From: Candidatus Desulfatibia vada
GTDB lineage: Bacteria > Desulfobacterota > Desulfobacteria > Desulfobacterales > UBA11574
Assembly: GCA_014383215.1 (NCBI GenBank)
Contig: JACNIG010000140.1
Span: 1-36,466, forward strand
Length of the DNA stretch: 36,466 bases
Direction of reading: 5' to 3'
The notes below the pieces were generated by a model that saw only the letters and a list, made by a program, of their open reading frames with translations, did not search any database and had not been told where the DNA came from. Positions 15,004 to 23,843 of this stretch are shown here, piece by piece; position 1 is the first letter of the stretch; the number at the start of each line of letters is the position of its first letter. Both the position numbers and the translations under genes were made by a program.

Positions 15004-17393
15004 TTTTTATAGCTGTTTTTCTGCTTTCACTCTCCGCGCTTACTTTTGAAGTGCTCCTTACAAGGGTTTTCTCTATTGCGCAATGGAACCATCTTTCCTT
15101 TATGGTCATCAGTATTGCCCTCTTTGGATTTGCAGCCAGTGGCACTTTTCTGAATATCCTGAATACACGTCAACAAGACTGGGGCGAAAGATTTACCGCT
15201 GTCGATTGGATAAAAGCCGTCATTATTCTCTATAGTGTCAGCGCAATCGCTGCATTTATCGTTCTGAATCAAATTCCACTCGATTATTTCAGGCTGCCCT
15301 TGGAGCCGGTTCAGACGCTTTATCTGCTGATCGCCTACCTTCTTTTGGCGCTGCCGTTCTTCTTCACCGGACTCATTGTCTCGGTTGCTTATGCTTATAT
15401 CCCGGAGAAAACCGGTCTTGTTTACTGTGCCAGCATGGCCGGTTCGGCCTGTGGTGCGATTCTTCCGATTGCACTTCTTCCCTTGTTCGGCGAAGGCAGG
15501 CTTATCATCTTTACGGCCCTCATCCCTTTGATAATTGTGTTTTGGACAGAATCTGAGCCTGCCGCAAAACATATTTCAGCTGCAAGCATCTTTCGCAAGA
15601 AACGATTCATTATGCAGGCATCCGGTCTTGGAATTTTTCTGCTTGCCGGCCTGATCACTGTAGCCGCCGGCAACCTGATCCAAATAAAACCTTCGCCGTA
15701 CAAAGCCGTCAGCCAAATGCTCCAGTTCCCCGACACCCGGATAACCGCAACCACTGCCGGCATAAGGGGCAGAATCGACAGCGTTAAAAGCCCCTATCTT
15801 CGCTTCGCACCGGGATTGAGCCTTAAATATGCCAATACGCTCCCCAGCCAGTGGGTGACCTTAAAAGACGGAGACGAGCCTTTTGTTTTTTATAATCTGC
15901 TGCATCCGGCACAGGCACGATTTGCCAATTTCACACTTCCCTACGCAGGATATCTGCTGGCCCCCGAGCCCGAAAATATTCTCCTCATCCAGCACGGCGG
16001 CGGAGGCCTGAGTATTCCCTGCGCCATGGCCGCCGGCGCCGAAGAAATTACCATCGTTCAAGAGCATCCTCAAATTGCCCGCCTGGTTCGAGACCACTAC
16101 GGAGTTTTTGTAGTAAACCAACATCCCCGCACCTTTCTGGCCCGATCAGATAAACACTTTAGGATTATCCATGTGGAAAGCTGGGGAACCTCCCTTCCCG
16201 GTTCAGCCGCCCTTGCTCAAGAATACCTGTTTACCGTCGAATCGTTCACACAATACCTGAACCACTTGAAAGAAAACGGAATTCTTATCATCGCGCGCAA
16301 ACTACTTCTTCCACCGGCAGATTCAATCCGTATGTGGGCGGCAGCATATGAAAGTCTCAGATCTATCGGAATCGAGAAGCCTGAACACCATATCGCTATG
16401 CTGCGTAACTGGAGTACTTTTACCCTGATTGTTTCGGTCCATCCTCTGTCCGATAATAAAGTGCTTAAAGAGTTTGCCCGGAATCGTAATTTTGACCTGG
16501 TGCACCTTCAAGGCCTTGTCCGCAGCGAGGCCAACCGATTCAATATATTTGAGGCGCCTTTTCATTTCCTTGAAATCAAACGTCTGGCTGAAGCCTACCG
16601 CCTGGGAACGGCAAAAGACTACTTTAAAACATATCCTTTGGACGTCGCTCCTCAGACCGACAACCGCCCTTTTCCCGGTAGATTTCTCAAATGGCTCCAA
16701 TTAAAAGCGCTTTACAAAATTACAGGGAGCAGATTTTATTCTCTCTTTATGTCCGGTGAAATCGTCGTTGCCGTTGTCTTTGTCGAAGCATTGGTGGTTG
16801 CGGCCCTTCTGCTGGTGCTTCCGCTGATTGCAATTGGTAAAGGAAGCCCCAAGCCTTCCTTTACCAATTGCCTTTACTTTTTAGCAGTCGGCGCAGGCTT
16901 CATGTTTGTCGAACTCTTCTTTATAAAAAAATATATCTTTATTTTCGGTGATGCGGTGGTCAGTTTTACGGTGGTGCTCGCCGGGGTTCTGGCTTCTTCC
17001 GGCTTGGGAGGATACTGGTCCCAGAGAATCGATCCACGGAGCCTACGGTTAACCCTGACGGTCTTAATCGCCGTGCTATCCCTTGTTTTTTTCGGCCTTG
17101 ACCTGCTTATCCATCACATAATCGGGCTTTCTATCACCATGCGCTACTTGATTGCATTGCTGCTGCTGGTCCCGGCGGGCCTTTTGGCGGGCCTGCCTTT
17201 CCCTCTGGGTATGCGGTATCTGCTGAAAAGTCCGGGCGAGCGGGCCTATGCCTGGGCGGCTAATGGCTGCGCTTCGGTTTTGGCATCAATTGCCGCCGCC
17301 CAAATCGCGCTCAGTCTGGGTATCCCAACAATTATAGCCTGCGGGATTGCGGCATATATGCTGGCATTTGTCAGCGCGAAAATTGAACCTTAA
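15000..17393 (+). CDS. Polytopic membrane protein with internal spermidine-synthase-like domain
   Basis: A 797-residue protein. About six hydrophobic helices lie in the first 220 residues, followed by a soluble central part (about 230-580) and at least six more helices at the C-terminus. The centre contains ILLIQHGGGGLSI and later EYLFTVESFTQYLNHLKENG, the Rossmann fold and 'LYT.EFY' segments of spermidine synthases. The catalytic Asp-rich stretch is replaced by HVESWGTS, so aminopropyl transfer looks lost. Membrane spermidine-synthase-like proteins are widespread in bacteria but poorly characterised. The start overlaps the stop of pcm (ATGA). The coupling suggests both act on the same membrane-associated process; what that is cannot be told. 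Confidence 0.65.
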   Translation: MIFIAVFLLSLSALTFEVLLTRVFSIAQWNHLSFMVISIALFGFAASGTFLNILNTRQQDWGERFTAVDWIKAVIILYSVSAIAAFIVLNQIPLDYFRLPLEPVQTLYLLIAYLLLALPFFFTGLIVSVAYAYIPEKTGLVYCASMAGSACGAILPIALLPLFGEGRLIIFTALIPLIIVFWTESEPAAKHISAASIFRKKRFIMQASGLGIFLLAGLITVAAGNLIQIKPSPYKAVSQMLQFPDTRITATTAGIRGRIDSVKSPYLRFAPGLSLKYANTLPSQWVTLKDGDEPFVFYNLLHPAQARFANFTLPYAGYLLAPEPENILLIQHGGGGLSIPCAMAAGAEEITIVQEHPQIARLVRDHYGVFVVNQHPRTFLARSDKHFRIIHVESWGTSLPGSAALAQEYLFTVESFTQYLNHLKENGILIIARKLLLPPADSIRMWAAAYESLRSIGIEKPEHHIAMLRNWSTFTLIVSVHPLSDNKVLKEFARNRNFDLVHLQGLVRSEANRFNIFEAPFHFLEIKRLAEAYRLGTAKDYFKTYPLDVAPQTDNRPFPGRFLKWLQLKALYKITGSRFYSLFMSGEIVVAVVFVEALVVAALLLVLPLIAIGKGSPKPSFTNCLYFLAVGAGFMFVELFFIKKYIFIFGDAVVSFTVVLAGVLASSGLGGYWSQRIDPRSLRLTLTVLIAVLSLVFFGLDLLIHHIIGLSITMRYLIALLLLVPAGLLAGLPFPLGMRYLLKSPGERAYAWAANGCASVLASIAAAQIALSLGIPTIIACGIAAYMLAFVSAKIEP

Positions 17394-17471
17394 AAGCAAA
17401 GCTGATATTGATGGACAAATAAACAAAGATTTGTTAGAGTCGTCTTGGATTTTCCTGAAATATTAGGGTAG

Positions 17472-17490
17472 TTTTTGGCTCAGCCAAAAA
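17472..17490 (+). other. Hairpin just upstream of the zinc-ribbon gene
   Basis: TTTTTGGC-TCA-GCCAAAAA is a perfect 8-bp stem. It lies immediately before the GGGAG ribosome-binding site of the gene at 17507. It could protect the 5' end of the mRNA or modulate translation; no U-tract supports termination. Confidence 0.35.
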
Positions 17491-17506
17491 GAAAAGGGAG
17501 ACATAT

Positions 17507-17998
17507 ATGAGTGATATCGATTTGCAAGCAGGCAAAATAAACCATGAAGGTGAATGGCTTGCTGTTGAGGATCTGAAAAGCAAAATACAGGCAAAAATGG
17601 ATGCCGGAGATATGAAATTCTCAAATCTTGCCACGGCCCTGGAAGAGCTCAATGCTGCCATGGAAAATTCACATACAATCGAAACCAAGATCGTTATTCC
17701 CAAGGCTGATTATGAAAAGCTTAAAGAGCTGGGAGGAGAGGACGACGATTTAGGCTGTGTGCGCAAGGCGGTTATGGCATTTTTGGAAATCGATGCCCAG
17801 GCAACACCTGCTTCCGAACGGGCAGCTGCGCCGGAAGAGAAAAAGAAACAGGCCATTAGATGTGCAAAATGTAAAGCAATGATTGAGATCCTTGCTGGTG
17901 AAGTACCGGCAGAGATAAAATGCCCTGAATGCGGCACAACCGGCCGCATAAAAGCTCAAAAAAGCGAAACCCGCCACCAGGATCATTTTCTGGGTTAA
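17507..17998 (+). CDS. Small zinc-ribbon protein of unknown function
   Basis: A 163-residue hydrophilic protein that I do not recognise as a named family. Residues 1-75 are helical and charged. The middle, about 95-115, is Ala/Pro/Glu-rich and probably a linker. The C-terminus holds Cys 119-x-x-Cys 122 and Cys 139-x-x-Cys 142, the pattern of a zinc ribbon (CAKC...CPEC). No signal peptide or membrane helix is seen. A good AAAGGGAG precedes the ATG. It is followed by the DUF1232-DnaJ gene on the same strand, 99 bases later. Confidence 0.7.
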   Translation: MSDIDLQAGKINHEGEWLAVEDLKSKIQAKMDAGDMKFSNLATALEELNAAMENSHTIETKIVIPKADYEKLKELGGEDDDLGCVRKAVMAFLEIDAQATPASERAAAPEEKKKQAIRCAKCKAMIEILAGEVPAEIKCPECGTTGRIKAQKSETRHQDHFLG

Positions 17999-18097
17999 CC
18001 CGTATTTTTCACGAGCCGAGTTTTATAACCTCCAAGGCGTAAGTCAGGCTGCTTCGGAATTGTTAATTAAAGGTCCGGACTCGGATTGAGGCCGCCT

Positions 18098-18526
18098 ATG
18101 ATTAAATATTTGTTATCATTTCTGGCGCTGCTTTATGCCTTATCTCCTTATGATATCATCCCGGATTTTGCCATTGGTTGGGGCTGGATCGATGACCTGA
18201 TTGTTGTGTGGCTCTTGTGGCGGTTCTTCAAAGCCTGGCAAAACAAGCAAGCCGGTTACCGTAATTATTACAACCGGCAGTATTCAGAAAAAGAAACAGC
18301 CGGTGCCGATACACAGCCGGATGAATCCCACGGGCCCAAAGACCCTTATATCGTCCTGCAAGTGGAAAGAGACGCTTCCCCTGAACAGATAAAGCGGGCC
18401 TACCGTAACCTCGCCAACAAATACCATCCTGATAAGATTCAACATTTAGGCGAAGAATTTCGCAAACTGGCGGAAAAACGCTTTAAGGAAATCGAAGAGG
18501 CTTACCGGGAGTTGACATCCAAATAG
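18098..18526 (+). CDS. DUF1232-DnaJ membrane-anchored J-domain protein
   Basis: About 142 residues from the ATG at 18098; a TTG 12 bases earlier is less likely. The N-terminus has a hydrophobic DUF1232-type hairpin, [20 protein letters not shown], whose S-P-x-D-x-I-P-D signature is diagnostic. A charged linker leads to a C-terminal J-domain (about 85-142) with the Hsp70-activating HPD motif in KYHPDK and conserved helices II and III. The likely role is to recruit DnaK to the inner face of the membrane. The J-domain is at the C-terminus and there is no G/F region or zinc centre, so this is a class C J-protein. It converges on the tandem-sensor kinase gene. Confidence 0.8.
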   Translation: MIKYLLSFLALLYALSPYDIIPDFAIGWGWIDDLIVVWLLWRFFKAWQNKQAGYRNYYNRQYSEKETAGADTQPDESHGPKDPYIVLQVERDASPEQIKRAYRNLANKYHPDKIQHLGEEFRKLAEKRFKEIEEAYRELTSK

Positions 18527-18581
18527 AATTTTGCAGATATCGCGAACCGAGATACAGTTGACGAACAATAAATAACTTCGG

Positions 18582-21332
18582 CTATTTTCTTAGCTCATCC
18601 CTAACAGCTATCCCTATTTTTTCTAAAGTATACGGCTTTTTGATATATTGGCCTGCACCTAGTTTTAGAGCAGCCTTTGCATCGTCGGTTTCAGAAAACC
18701 CGCTGGCTATGACGGCTTTTTGGTTAGGATGTATATTTATTATCCGCTCGTAGGTTTCTCGGCCATTAATACCAGGGTCCATTATCATATCTAACACCAT
18801 CAAATCTGCTGAATTGTTTTTCATATACTCCACTGCTTCTTCACCACTTGAAACTGAAGTGACGGAATAACCCAGTTTTCTTAACACTCCAGTTGCGATT
18901 TCCCCCTGTTCTTCCACATCATCCACAACTAAAATTGACTCGCCTTTGCCCATATAATCTTCAAGGGACAATATTGATTCATCTTTTGCTATATCTTTTC
19001 TTGTTACAGGAAAATAAAGCGTGAAAGTCGTTCCTTTGCCTTCACGGCTTTGAACATCAATATATCCGTTGTGATCGTTGACAACACCCCAGACAACAGC
19101 CATGCCTAATCCTGTTCCGCTTCTTCCCATAACTTTTTTTGTGTAGAAAGGTTCAAAGACCCTCTCCATATCCATTGGAGTCATGCCAACTCCATTATCA
19201 GAAATTGCAAGAATGACATAATCTCCCTCATTAATATCATCATACCCTTTTATCGGTCTGTCTATATATCTGTTTTTGGTGGATATAAAGATTTTACCTC
19301 CACTGGGAACGGCCTCAGCTGCATTAGAAGTCAAATTCATTATAGTTTTGTAGAGATGAACAGAAGAACCTAAAATATTTAACAGCTCTTTTTCAAAATC
19401 CATTTCGAATTTAACATTAGGGTGAAATCCTTTTAATTTTTCATGCTCAGGGGATTTCAAATAATCAGATATAATATCATTTAAGGTCAAAACTTCAGTA
19501 ATGGCAACGCCTCTTCTCGCTAAGGTCAATAGATCCTGAACTATAACGGCAGCTTTTTCACCCGACTTTTTTATTGTTAAAACAGGTTTCCTTAAAGGGC
19601 TGTCCTCGGGAATATCCATTAATAACAACTCCGGATAACTTACAATGCCTGAAAGGACATTGTTGAGGTCGTGAGCTACCCCTCCTGCAAGGATTCCAAT
19701 GGTCTCCATCTTTTGGGCTTGTAGAAGTTGAGATTCGAGTTTCGCCCTTTCTTTCTCGGCGAGCTTGCGTTCGGTGGAATCCCGCGCAATACCCCTAAAC
19801 CCTATGGGCCGGCTTTCTGAATCTCTCATTAGCGAAACTGAAACTTCAACATATCTTTTAGAACCGTCTTTACTTATAACCTCCCAATTAAATGCTTTGG
19901 CAGGCTCTCCGGTTTTGTATACCCTGTTAAATGTTTCATATAGTTTTTTAGCGTTCTCTTTGTCTGTGTACTGCCAGTTATTCATGCCGATTAATTCATC
20001 TTTGGAATACCCAAGGATTTTGACTAATGAATCGTTGAAGAAGGTAAAGTTTCCGGCAATGTCAACCTCAAAGTAGCCATCTTCGATGTTTTCAAGGATG
20101 GTTCGATATTTTTCCTCGTTTTCTCGTAACGTCTCCTCAGCCTGTTTTCGTTCTTGGAAAAGGCCGTCAACATCTTCTTTTATTATTGCAATAGCATCAA
20201 AGACCAGCTTAAATGGATGGGAATTGCGAACATCTTCTGCTGAAATCCCCGTATGGTCCCAGTTTATAGCCCCTATGAATTGCAATAATTCATCTGAATA
20301 ATTTCTTATTTGATCCTCTACAGATGTTTTTCCCAGAAGACTTTTTCCTTTTTTAACAATTTTTGTTTTAGTCTCTTTTTGCTTCTCTCTTCCGATAATT
20401 GTCAATGCTGCTTCAAGATTATTTGTTAAGGCTACAGGAAAGGGAACAAATTGCTTGCTCACCCTAATTATTGCCCTCATAAATTTATTCAATCCGAAAC
20501 CTACCGATAAGCGGCAGGGGACTTTTTTGTTCAAATCTTTTATTCCGTCAATGTACATCCTCCTGGCTCTCCAGGTGGTTTTCTCCAATTTCTCCCAGTT
20601 GAGTATACGATAGAAATATCCTTTTTCCTTTAATCCAGCTTCATCAAGAACCTTCTCATGAAGTTTAAAAAATTTTTCTACATAATCTTCCCTCAGGGAT
20701 CCATGGGCAACAGAATATAAGACGTCGTTTCCTATGAGTTCAAAGCGAACGCCAAAATTATCCAGTTCAACCGACCAGTCCTCTTTTGTAAACATCTTAT
20801 ATTGTCTGGTGCCAATATTGATTTCATTCTGCATCAGCACATTAACCGCATGCTCCACGGCTTCCCTGTAATCCTTGACAGCAGCTACGGGGACAGATGG
20901 TTTTTTCAATTTTACGCCAACATTAAACATCCATTTTATCAATAAAGGGGCATTGAATCCCCAAAATCCGATGAGACGGCCTTCATTTGCCTCTTTAAGC
21001 ACTATATTGGCAAACATCATGCGGCTTTCTTGAGAGGGCTTTCCTTTAATCATGCTATAATCTCGAATTTCGGCATATCTTTTATCCCAAAGGTTTACCT
21101 CCTTTAAAACTTTTTTACGCTCCTCCAGAAGCCTCCGTGTCCCCTTATTGCTGAGGATGCCATTTGGGACCGTGCATAATATAGCGTTACCGATTAAGCT
21201 GAAGGATACCGAGTAATTTTCAGCGATATCGATATCTGACCATTCAGGTCGGCGAAAGATAGGTAACCCTGTCACCGGGCAGATGTGATTTTGCGCTGAT
21301 TCATTATTTGAGATTTTTTTTATTGGGTTCAC
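18582..21332 (-). CDS. Hybrid histidine kinase with tandem-duplicated N-terminal sensor domain
   Basis: A 916-residue soluble hybrid kinase. Residues about 30-166 and 185-312 are two copies of one domain: each begins W-S, then F-x-LIGN-x-x-L-x-x-V-x-x-G-x-L, K-x-VL-x-E, and ends with a PVA...N/D-x-EA helix. The alternation of strands and helices and the terminal 'EA..l' helix recall SpoIIAA-like/STAS folds. The N-terminal HICPVTGLP may be a small metal or redox loop. A linker (320-400), PAS (405-520), H-box GGVAHDLNN with His 554, DNGVG at 712-716, GTGLGM at 739-744, and a receiver with Asp 848 and Lys 899 follow. No partner gene adjoins it. The ligand is unknown. Confidence 0.8.
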   Translation of the reverse strand: MNPIKKISNNESAQNHICPVTGLPIFRRPEWSDIDIAENYSVSFSLIGNAILCTVPNGILSNKGTRRLLEERKKVLKEVNLWDKRYAEIRDYSMIKGKPSQESRMMFANIVLKEANEGRLIGFWGFNAPLLIKWMFNVGVKLKKPSVPVAAVKDYREAVEHAVNVLMQNEINIGTRQYKMFTKEDWSVELDNFGVRFELIGNDVLYSVAHGSLREDYVEKFFKLHEKVLDEAGLKEKGYFYRILNWEKLEKTTWRARRMYIDGIKDLNKKVPCRLSVGFGLNKFMRAIIRVSKQFVPFPVALTNNLEAALTIIGREKQKETKTKIVKKGKSLLGKTSVEDQIRNYSDELLQFIGAINWDHTGISAEDVRNSHPFKLVFDAIAIIKEDVDGLFQERKQAEETLRENEEKYRTILENIEDGYFEVDIAGNFTFFNDSLVKILGYSKDELIGMNNWQYTDKENAKKLYETFNRVYKTGEPAKAFNWEVISKDGSKRYVEVSVSLMRDSESRPIGFRGIARDSTERKLAEKERAKLESQLLQAQKMETIGILAGGVAHDLNNVLSGIVSYPELLLMDIPEDSPLRKPVLTIKKSGEKAAVIVQDLLTLARRGVAITEVLTLNDIISDYLKSPEHEKLKGFHPNVKFEMDFEKELLNILGSSVHLYKTIMNLTSNAAEAVPSGGKIFISTKNRYIDRPIKGYDDINEGDYVILAISDNGVGMTPMDMERVFEPFYTKKVMGRSGTGLGMAVVWGVVNDHNGYIDVQSREGKGTTFTLYFPVTRKDIAKDESILSLEDYMGKGESILVVDDVEEQGEIATGVLRKLGYSVTSVSSGEEAVEYMKNNSADLMVLDMIMDPGINGRETYERIINIHPNQKAVIASGFSETDDAKAALKLGAGQYIKKPYTLEKIGIAVRDELRK

Positions 21333-21738
21333 CTTGTGCTCTCATTTTGTGTACTATTTTTGTGAAAAACATTCTCAAATACCGAACGTTGTATCCCCTT
21401 ATTCGTTCAGCTACCGATAGATTATTATTTATAAGCATTTATGCAAAAAGTGCGCCAAGGTTAGGATGAAATTGCATAAGAAAAGAAACGCTATTAAAAC
21501 AATATGATAAAGATAATATAAACTGTAGTTTATGGTCGGGGAGGGGGAAATTGTCCGAAAATATTGAATAAAGTCCGAAACAACTGAATTTTATACGATT
21601 TTCCGGGCTTTTGCTAAAATGAACAGTAAGAAATGGAACTGTGCGGAATTAAAAAGGGGGGTAATCTGCTAAATAATTGACGTGTACTGAGATAAAAATG
21701 ACGGACAAACCTCATAGAGCAACGAAAAACCCTGTACT
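21333..21738. other. Long intergenic region upstream of the tandem-sensor kinase
   Basis: About 400 bases of AT-rich DNA without a supported gene. It should hold the promoter of the kinase starting at 21332. A 20-base imperfect tandem repeat is present: TTGTCCGAAAATATTGAATA at 21551-21570 followed by AAGTCCGAAACAACTGAATT at 21571-21590. Its shape could serve as a pair of regulator half-sites. Confidence 0.4.
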
Positions 21739-21897
21739 TTATTGGATGGCGACATTTTGCTTCGCCAGGCGGTTCAACAGATCAGCCATTTTCGGTTCCA
21801 GATCCGGTAACTCTTCGCGGTGCGCAATATCCGCGACTATCGCCGGCCGGTGCAGGTTCGTATGTATGAGGGAAAGCGCACTTTTAGAATTAATTTT
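21739..21897 (-). pseudogene. Coding-like tail in frame after the acyl-CoA ligase stop
   Basis: After the TAG at 21898-21900 the same frame stays open for 52 codons to a TAA at 21739. It reads like protein: RPAIVADIAHREELPDLEP, then an amphipathic helix ending NVAIQ. The pattern is loosely like the C-terminal tail of sulfatases ('DlaEr.dLa...P..v..L...L'), but that is a guess. It may be the relic of a gene once located here; the ligase itself already has a normal C-terminus before the TAG. Confidence 0.3.
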
Positions 21898-23418
21898 CTA
21901 TGTGCCGCCATACAGCTCTTTGATCTTGGCCCGGTCCGGGGTGCCGTCGTCAAGCAGAGGAAAGTCTGTTGCAAACTCGACGTACTGAGGTTTTTTGTAG
22001 CGGGCGATGCGCTCACCGACAAAATCGATCAGTTCTTTAGGTTCCAGGTTTTGACCGATTTTTAAGCGGCAGACAGCCTTGATGCCCTCTTTCCACTTGG
22101 GATCGGGGACGCCGAAGACCACCGTCTGCTCAACCGCGGGGTGCTGCAGTATCACTTTTTCCACCTCTGCCGGATAAACATTTTCACCGCCCGGTTTGAT
22201 AAGTTCTTTCTCCGGCTTGCGGCCCGCATACCACAGGAATCCGTCCTCATCGAAACGTCCCAGATCTCCGGTATGGTGCCGGCCCTCCCGGAAGGTGTCG
22301 GCATTATCTTCAGGAAGGTTCCAGTATCCTTTAAAAACCATGGGCCCTTTCACGGTAATTTCTCCGGTCTGCCCGGGTGCTGCCGGACGGTCGTAATCAT
22401 CCACAAGTTGCACGTGTCCCAGGGGGATCATCTTGCCGGCGCTGCCCGGCCGATCATTGTAACGTCCTACCGTGGCCAGACCGGATGTCTCTGTCTGTCC
22501 ATACAAACAGTAAAACGTGCCGCCGGTCATTTGCTGATACTTTTCGATGGTTTCGGGAGCTTCCAGTCCGATCACGGCCTTGAGGGTCTCGATCGCTTGG
22601 CCTGATTTCTCATGCTGCTCCAGAATGGAGCCCAGAATCGGAGAAAAATCGAACATGATCGTCACTTTTTTCTCTTGGATCAATTCAACGGCTTTTTCAG
22701 CGTCAAATTTGCTCATATTGACATTCAGAGCACCGGCATGAAAACTGCCGAGGGCCATCATCAGGCCGCCCACATGGAACATGGGCAGCAGATTGAGATG
22801 GACATCTGCGTCAGTCAGGTTCAGACATTGATGTAATTGCATATTGGCGCACAGCAGGTTGCCGTGGCTCAACAGGGCCCCCCGGGGTTTTCCGGCTACA
22901 GCCGCTGTATGAATGATGACAAAACCGTCGTCATTACCGACATCGGCCAATACGAAATCACCCGCATTGTCCATCAATGATTCAAAATCAAGGAAACCGC
23001 CCCTTGCGGGTCCCAGGTTAAAGTAGTTGTTCACAGAAGGGAGTTTGTCTTGACAGTCTTTGATCAGTTCCTGGAAGTCTTGATCGGCAAATACGGCCAC
23101 AGGTCCACAATCTTTAAGATTGTAACCGACTTCCTCGGCAGAAAGTCTCCAGTTGACAGGCAGCATGATGGCTCCAACGGCCGCTGCCGCTCCATAAAGG
23201 AGAAAATATTCAAGGCTGTTTTTACCCAAAACCCCGATGCGATCACCTTTACGGATGCCGGCTTGCTGCAGGCCGCCGGCCAGACGATCGACCTTTTCCT
23301 TATACCGGGCAAAGGTTAACGTACTGCCGCCGTCAGCCTCGAACCAGGCTGGTTTGTTGCTGAAACTGACCGCATTACGCAGGATTAAATCATATATGGT
23401 AAAATCATAAAGTCCCAT
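21898..23418 (-). CDS. Class I acyl-CoA ligase (AMP-binding), second ligase of the liv operon
   Basis: About 506 residues from the ATG at 23418; GGGGTA lies before it, and the longer upstream frame runs into a dispersed repeat. The acid is first activated with ATP to an acyl-AMP and then transferred to CoA. The adenylation P-loop, usually YTSGTTGxPKG, reads IIHTAAVAGKPRGALLSH. The remaining motifs are normal: YGQTETSG, then HTGDLGRFDEDGFLWYAGR and a C-terminal Lys-containing tail. The altered P-loop looks like a subfamily trait rather than damage, since the frame is intact. It closes the liv operon after the LEA-like lipoprotein, so its substrate is probably the acid imported by the transporter. 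Chain length cannot be inferred. Confidence 0.8.
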   Translation of the reverse strand: MGLYDFTIYDLILRNAVSFSNKPAWFEADGGSTLTFARYKEKVDRLAGGLQQAGIRKGDRIGVLGKNSLEYFLLYGAAAAVGAIMLPVNWRLSAEEVGYNLKDCGPVAVFADQDFQELIKDCQDKLPSVNNYFNLGPARGGFLDFESLMDNAGDFVLADVGNDDGFVIIHTAAVAGKPRGALLSHGNLLCANMQLHQCLNLTDADVHLNLLPMFHVGGLMMALGSFHAGALNVNMSKFDAEKAVELIQEKKVTIMFDFSPILGSILEQHEKSGQAIETLKAVIGLEAPETIEKYQQMTGGTFYCLYGQTETSGLATVGRYNDRPGSAGKMIPLGHVQLVDDYDRPAAPGQTGEITVKGPMVFKGYWNLPEDNADTFREGRHHTGDLGRFDEDGFLWYAGRKPEKELIKPGGENVYPAEVEKVILQHPAVEQTVVFGVPDPKWKEGIKAVCRLKIGQNLEPKELIDFVGERIARYKKPQYVEFATDFPLLDDGTPDRAKIKELYGGT

Positions 23419-23439
23419 GTATGTACCCCAAAAAAATAT

Positions 23440-23513
23440 TTGCCACGAAGGTACGGAGACACAAAGAATATATTTATTATTCTTGCTGCGTGCCTTGTTG
23501 TCTTCCTTTCCCG
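23440..23513. repeat. Degenerate copy of the TGCCACTAAG inverted repeat
   Basis: TTGCCACGAAGGTACGGAGA and the following ACACAAAGAA (23440-23468) match the arm of the better preserved copies at 28764-28875 and 30920-30997. The opposite arm, around GCGTGCCTTGTTGTCTTCC, is weakly complementary. Confidence 0.45.
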
Positions 23514-23586
23514 CCATCCAGTAAGCGGGGTGGCAATTAATATAGTTTTACCACAATGAACAAAAAATTCACCATTAAGGAACCAA

Positions 23587-23697
23587 CCGGCCAACATGTT
23601 CCGGGGTAACGTAGATTCATAACTCGGAACATGTGGTCGGCGGCTCTTAACTGTCTACATTTAATTCAGTTTTAATAAAATCGTTTAACGATTTTAT
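23587..23697. repeat. Imperfect inverted repeat plus ATAAAATCGT hairpin
   Basis: CCGGCCAACATGTTCCG (23587-23603) is nearly complementary to CGGAACATGTGGTCGG (23625-23640). Then ATAAAATCGT-TTA-ACGATTTTAT (23675-23697) forms a perfect 10-bp hairpin whose arms are identical to those at 1458-1480 with a different loop. The whole 23419-23843 gap between the second ligase and the lipoprotein gene shows no supported coding frame. Confidence 0.55.
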
Positions 23698-23843
23698 TTG
23701 TCCCAAATTGAGGAATTTTCAAGTTTGCCGCAGATACAAGGAAAATGTCGTTCCGCTATAGTTGGCTATGCGGGACGGCATTTGACGCCGTAGATGCGGT
23801 GAAATTGGAAATCCCGTCTAAAATTTAAAACGCTCAGCTTGGG

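Noticed and set aside
15027-15572. 181-codon minus-strand frame within the spermidine-synthase-like gene
   Set aside because: Antisense shadow with low-complexity charged translation; the plus strand has a coherent membrane protein.
23419-23517. N-terminal 33-residue extension of the second acyl-CoA ligase
   Set aside because: The extension is translated from a dispersed inverted repeat and lacks a ribosome-binding site; the ATG at 23418 has GGGGTA before it and fits the family start.
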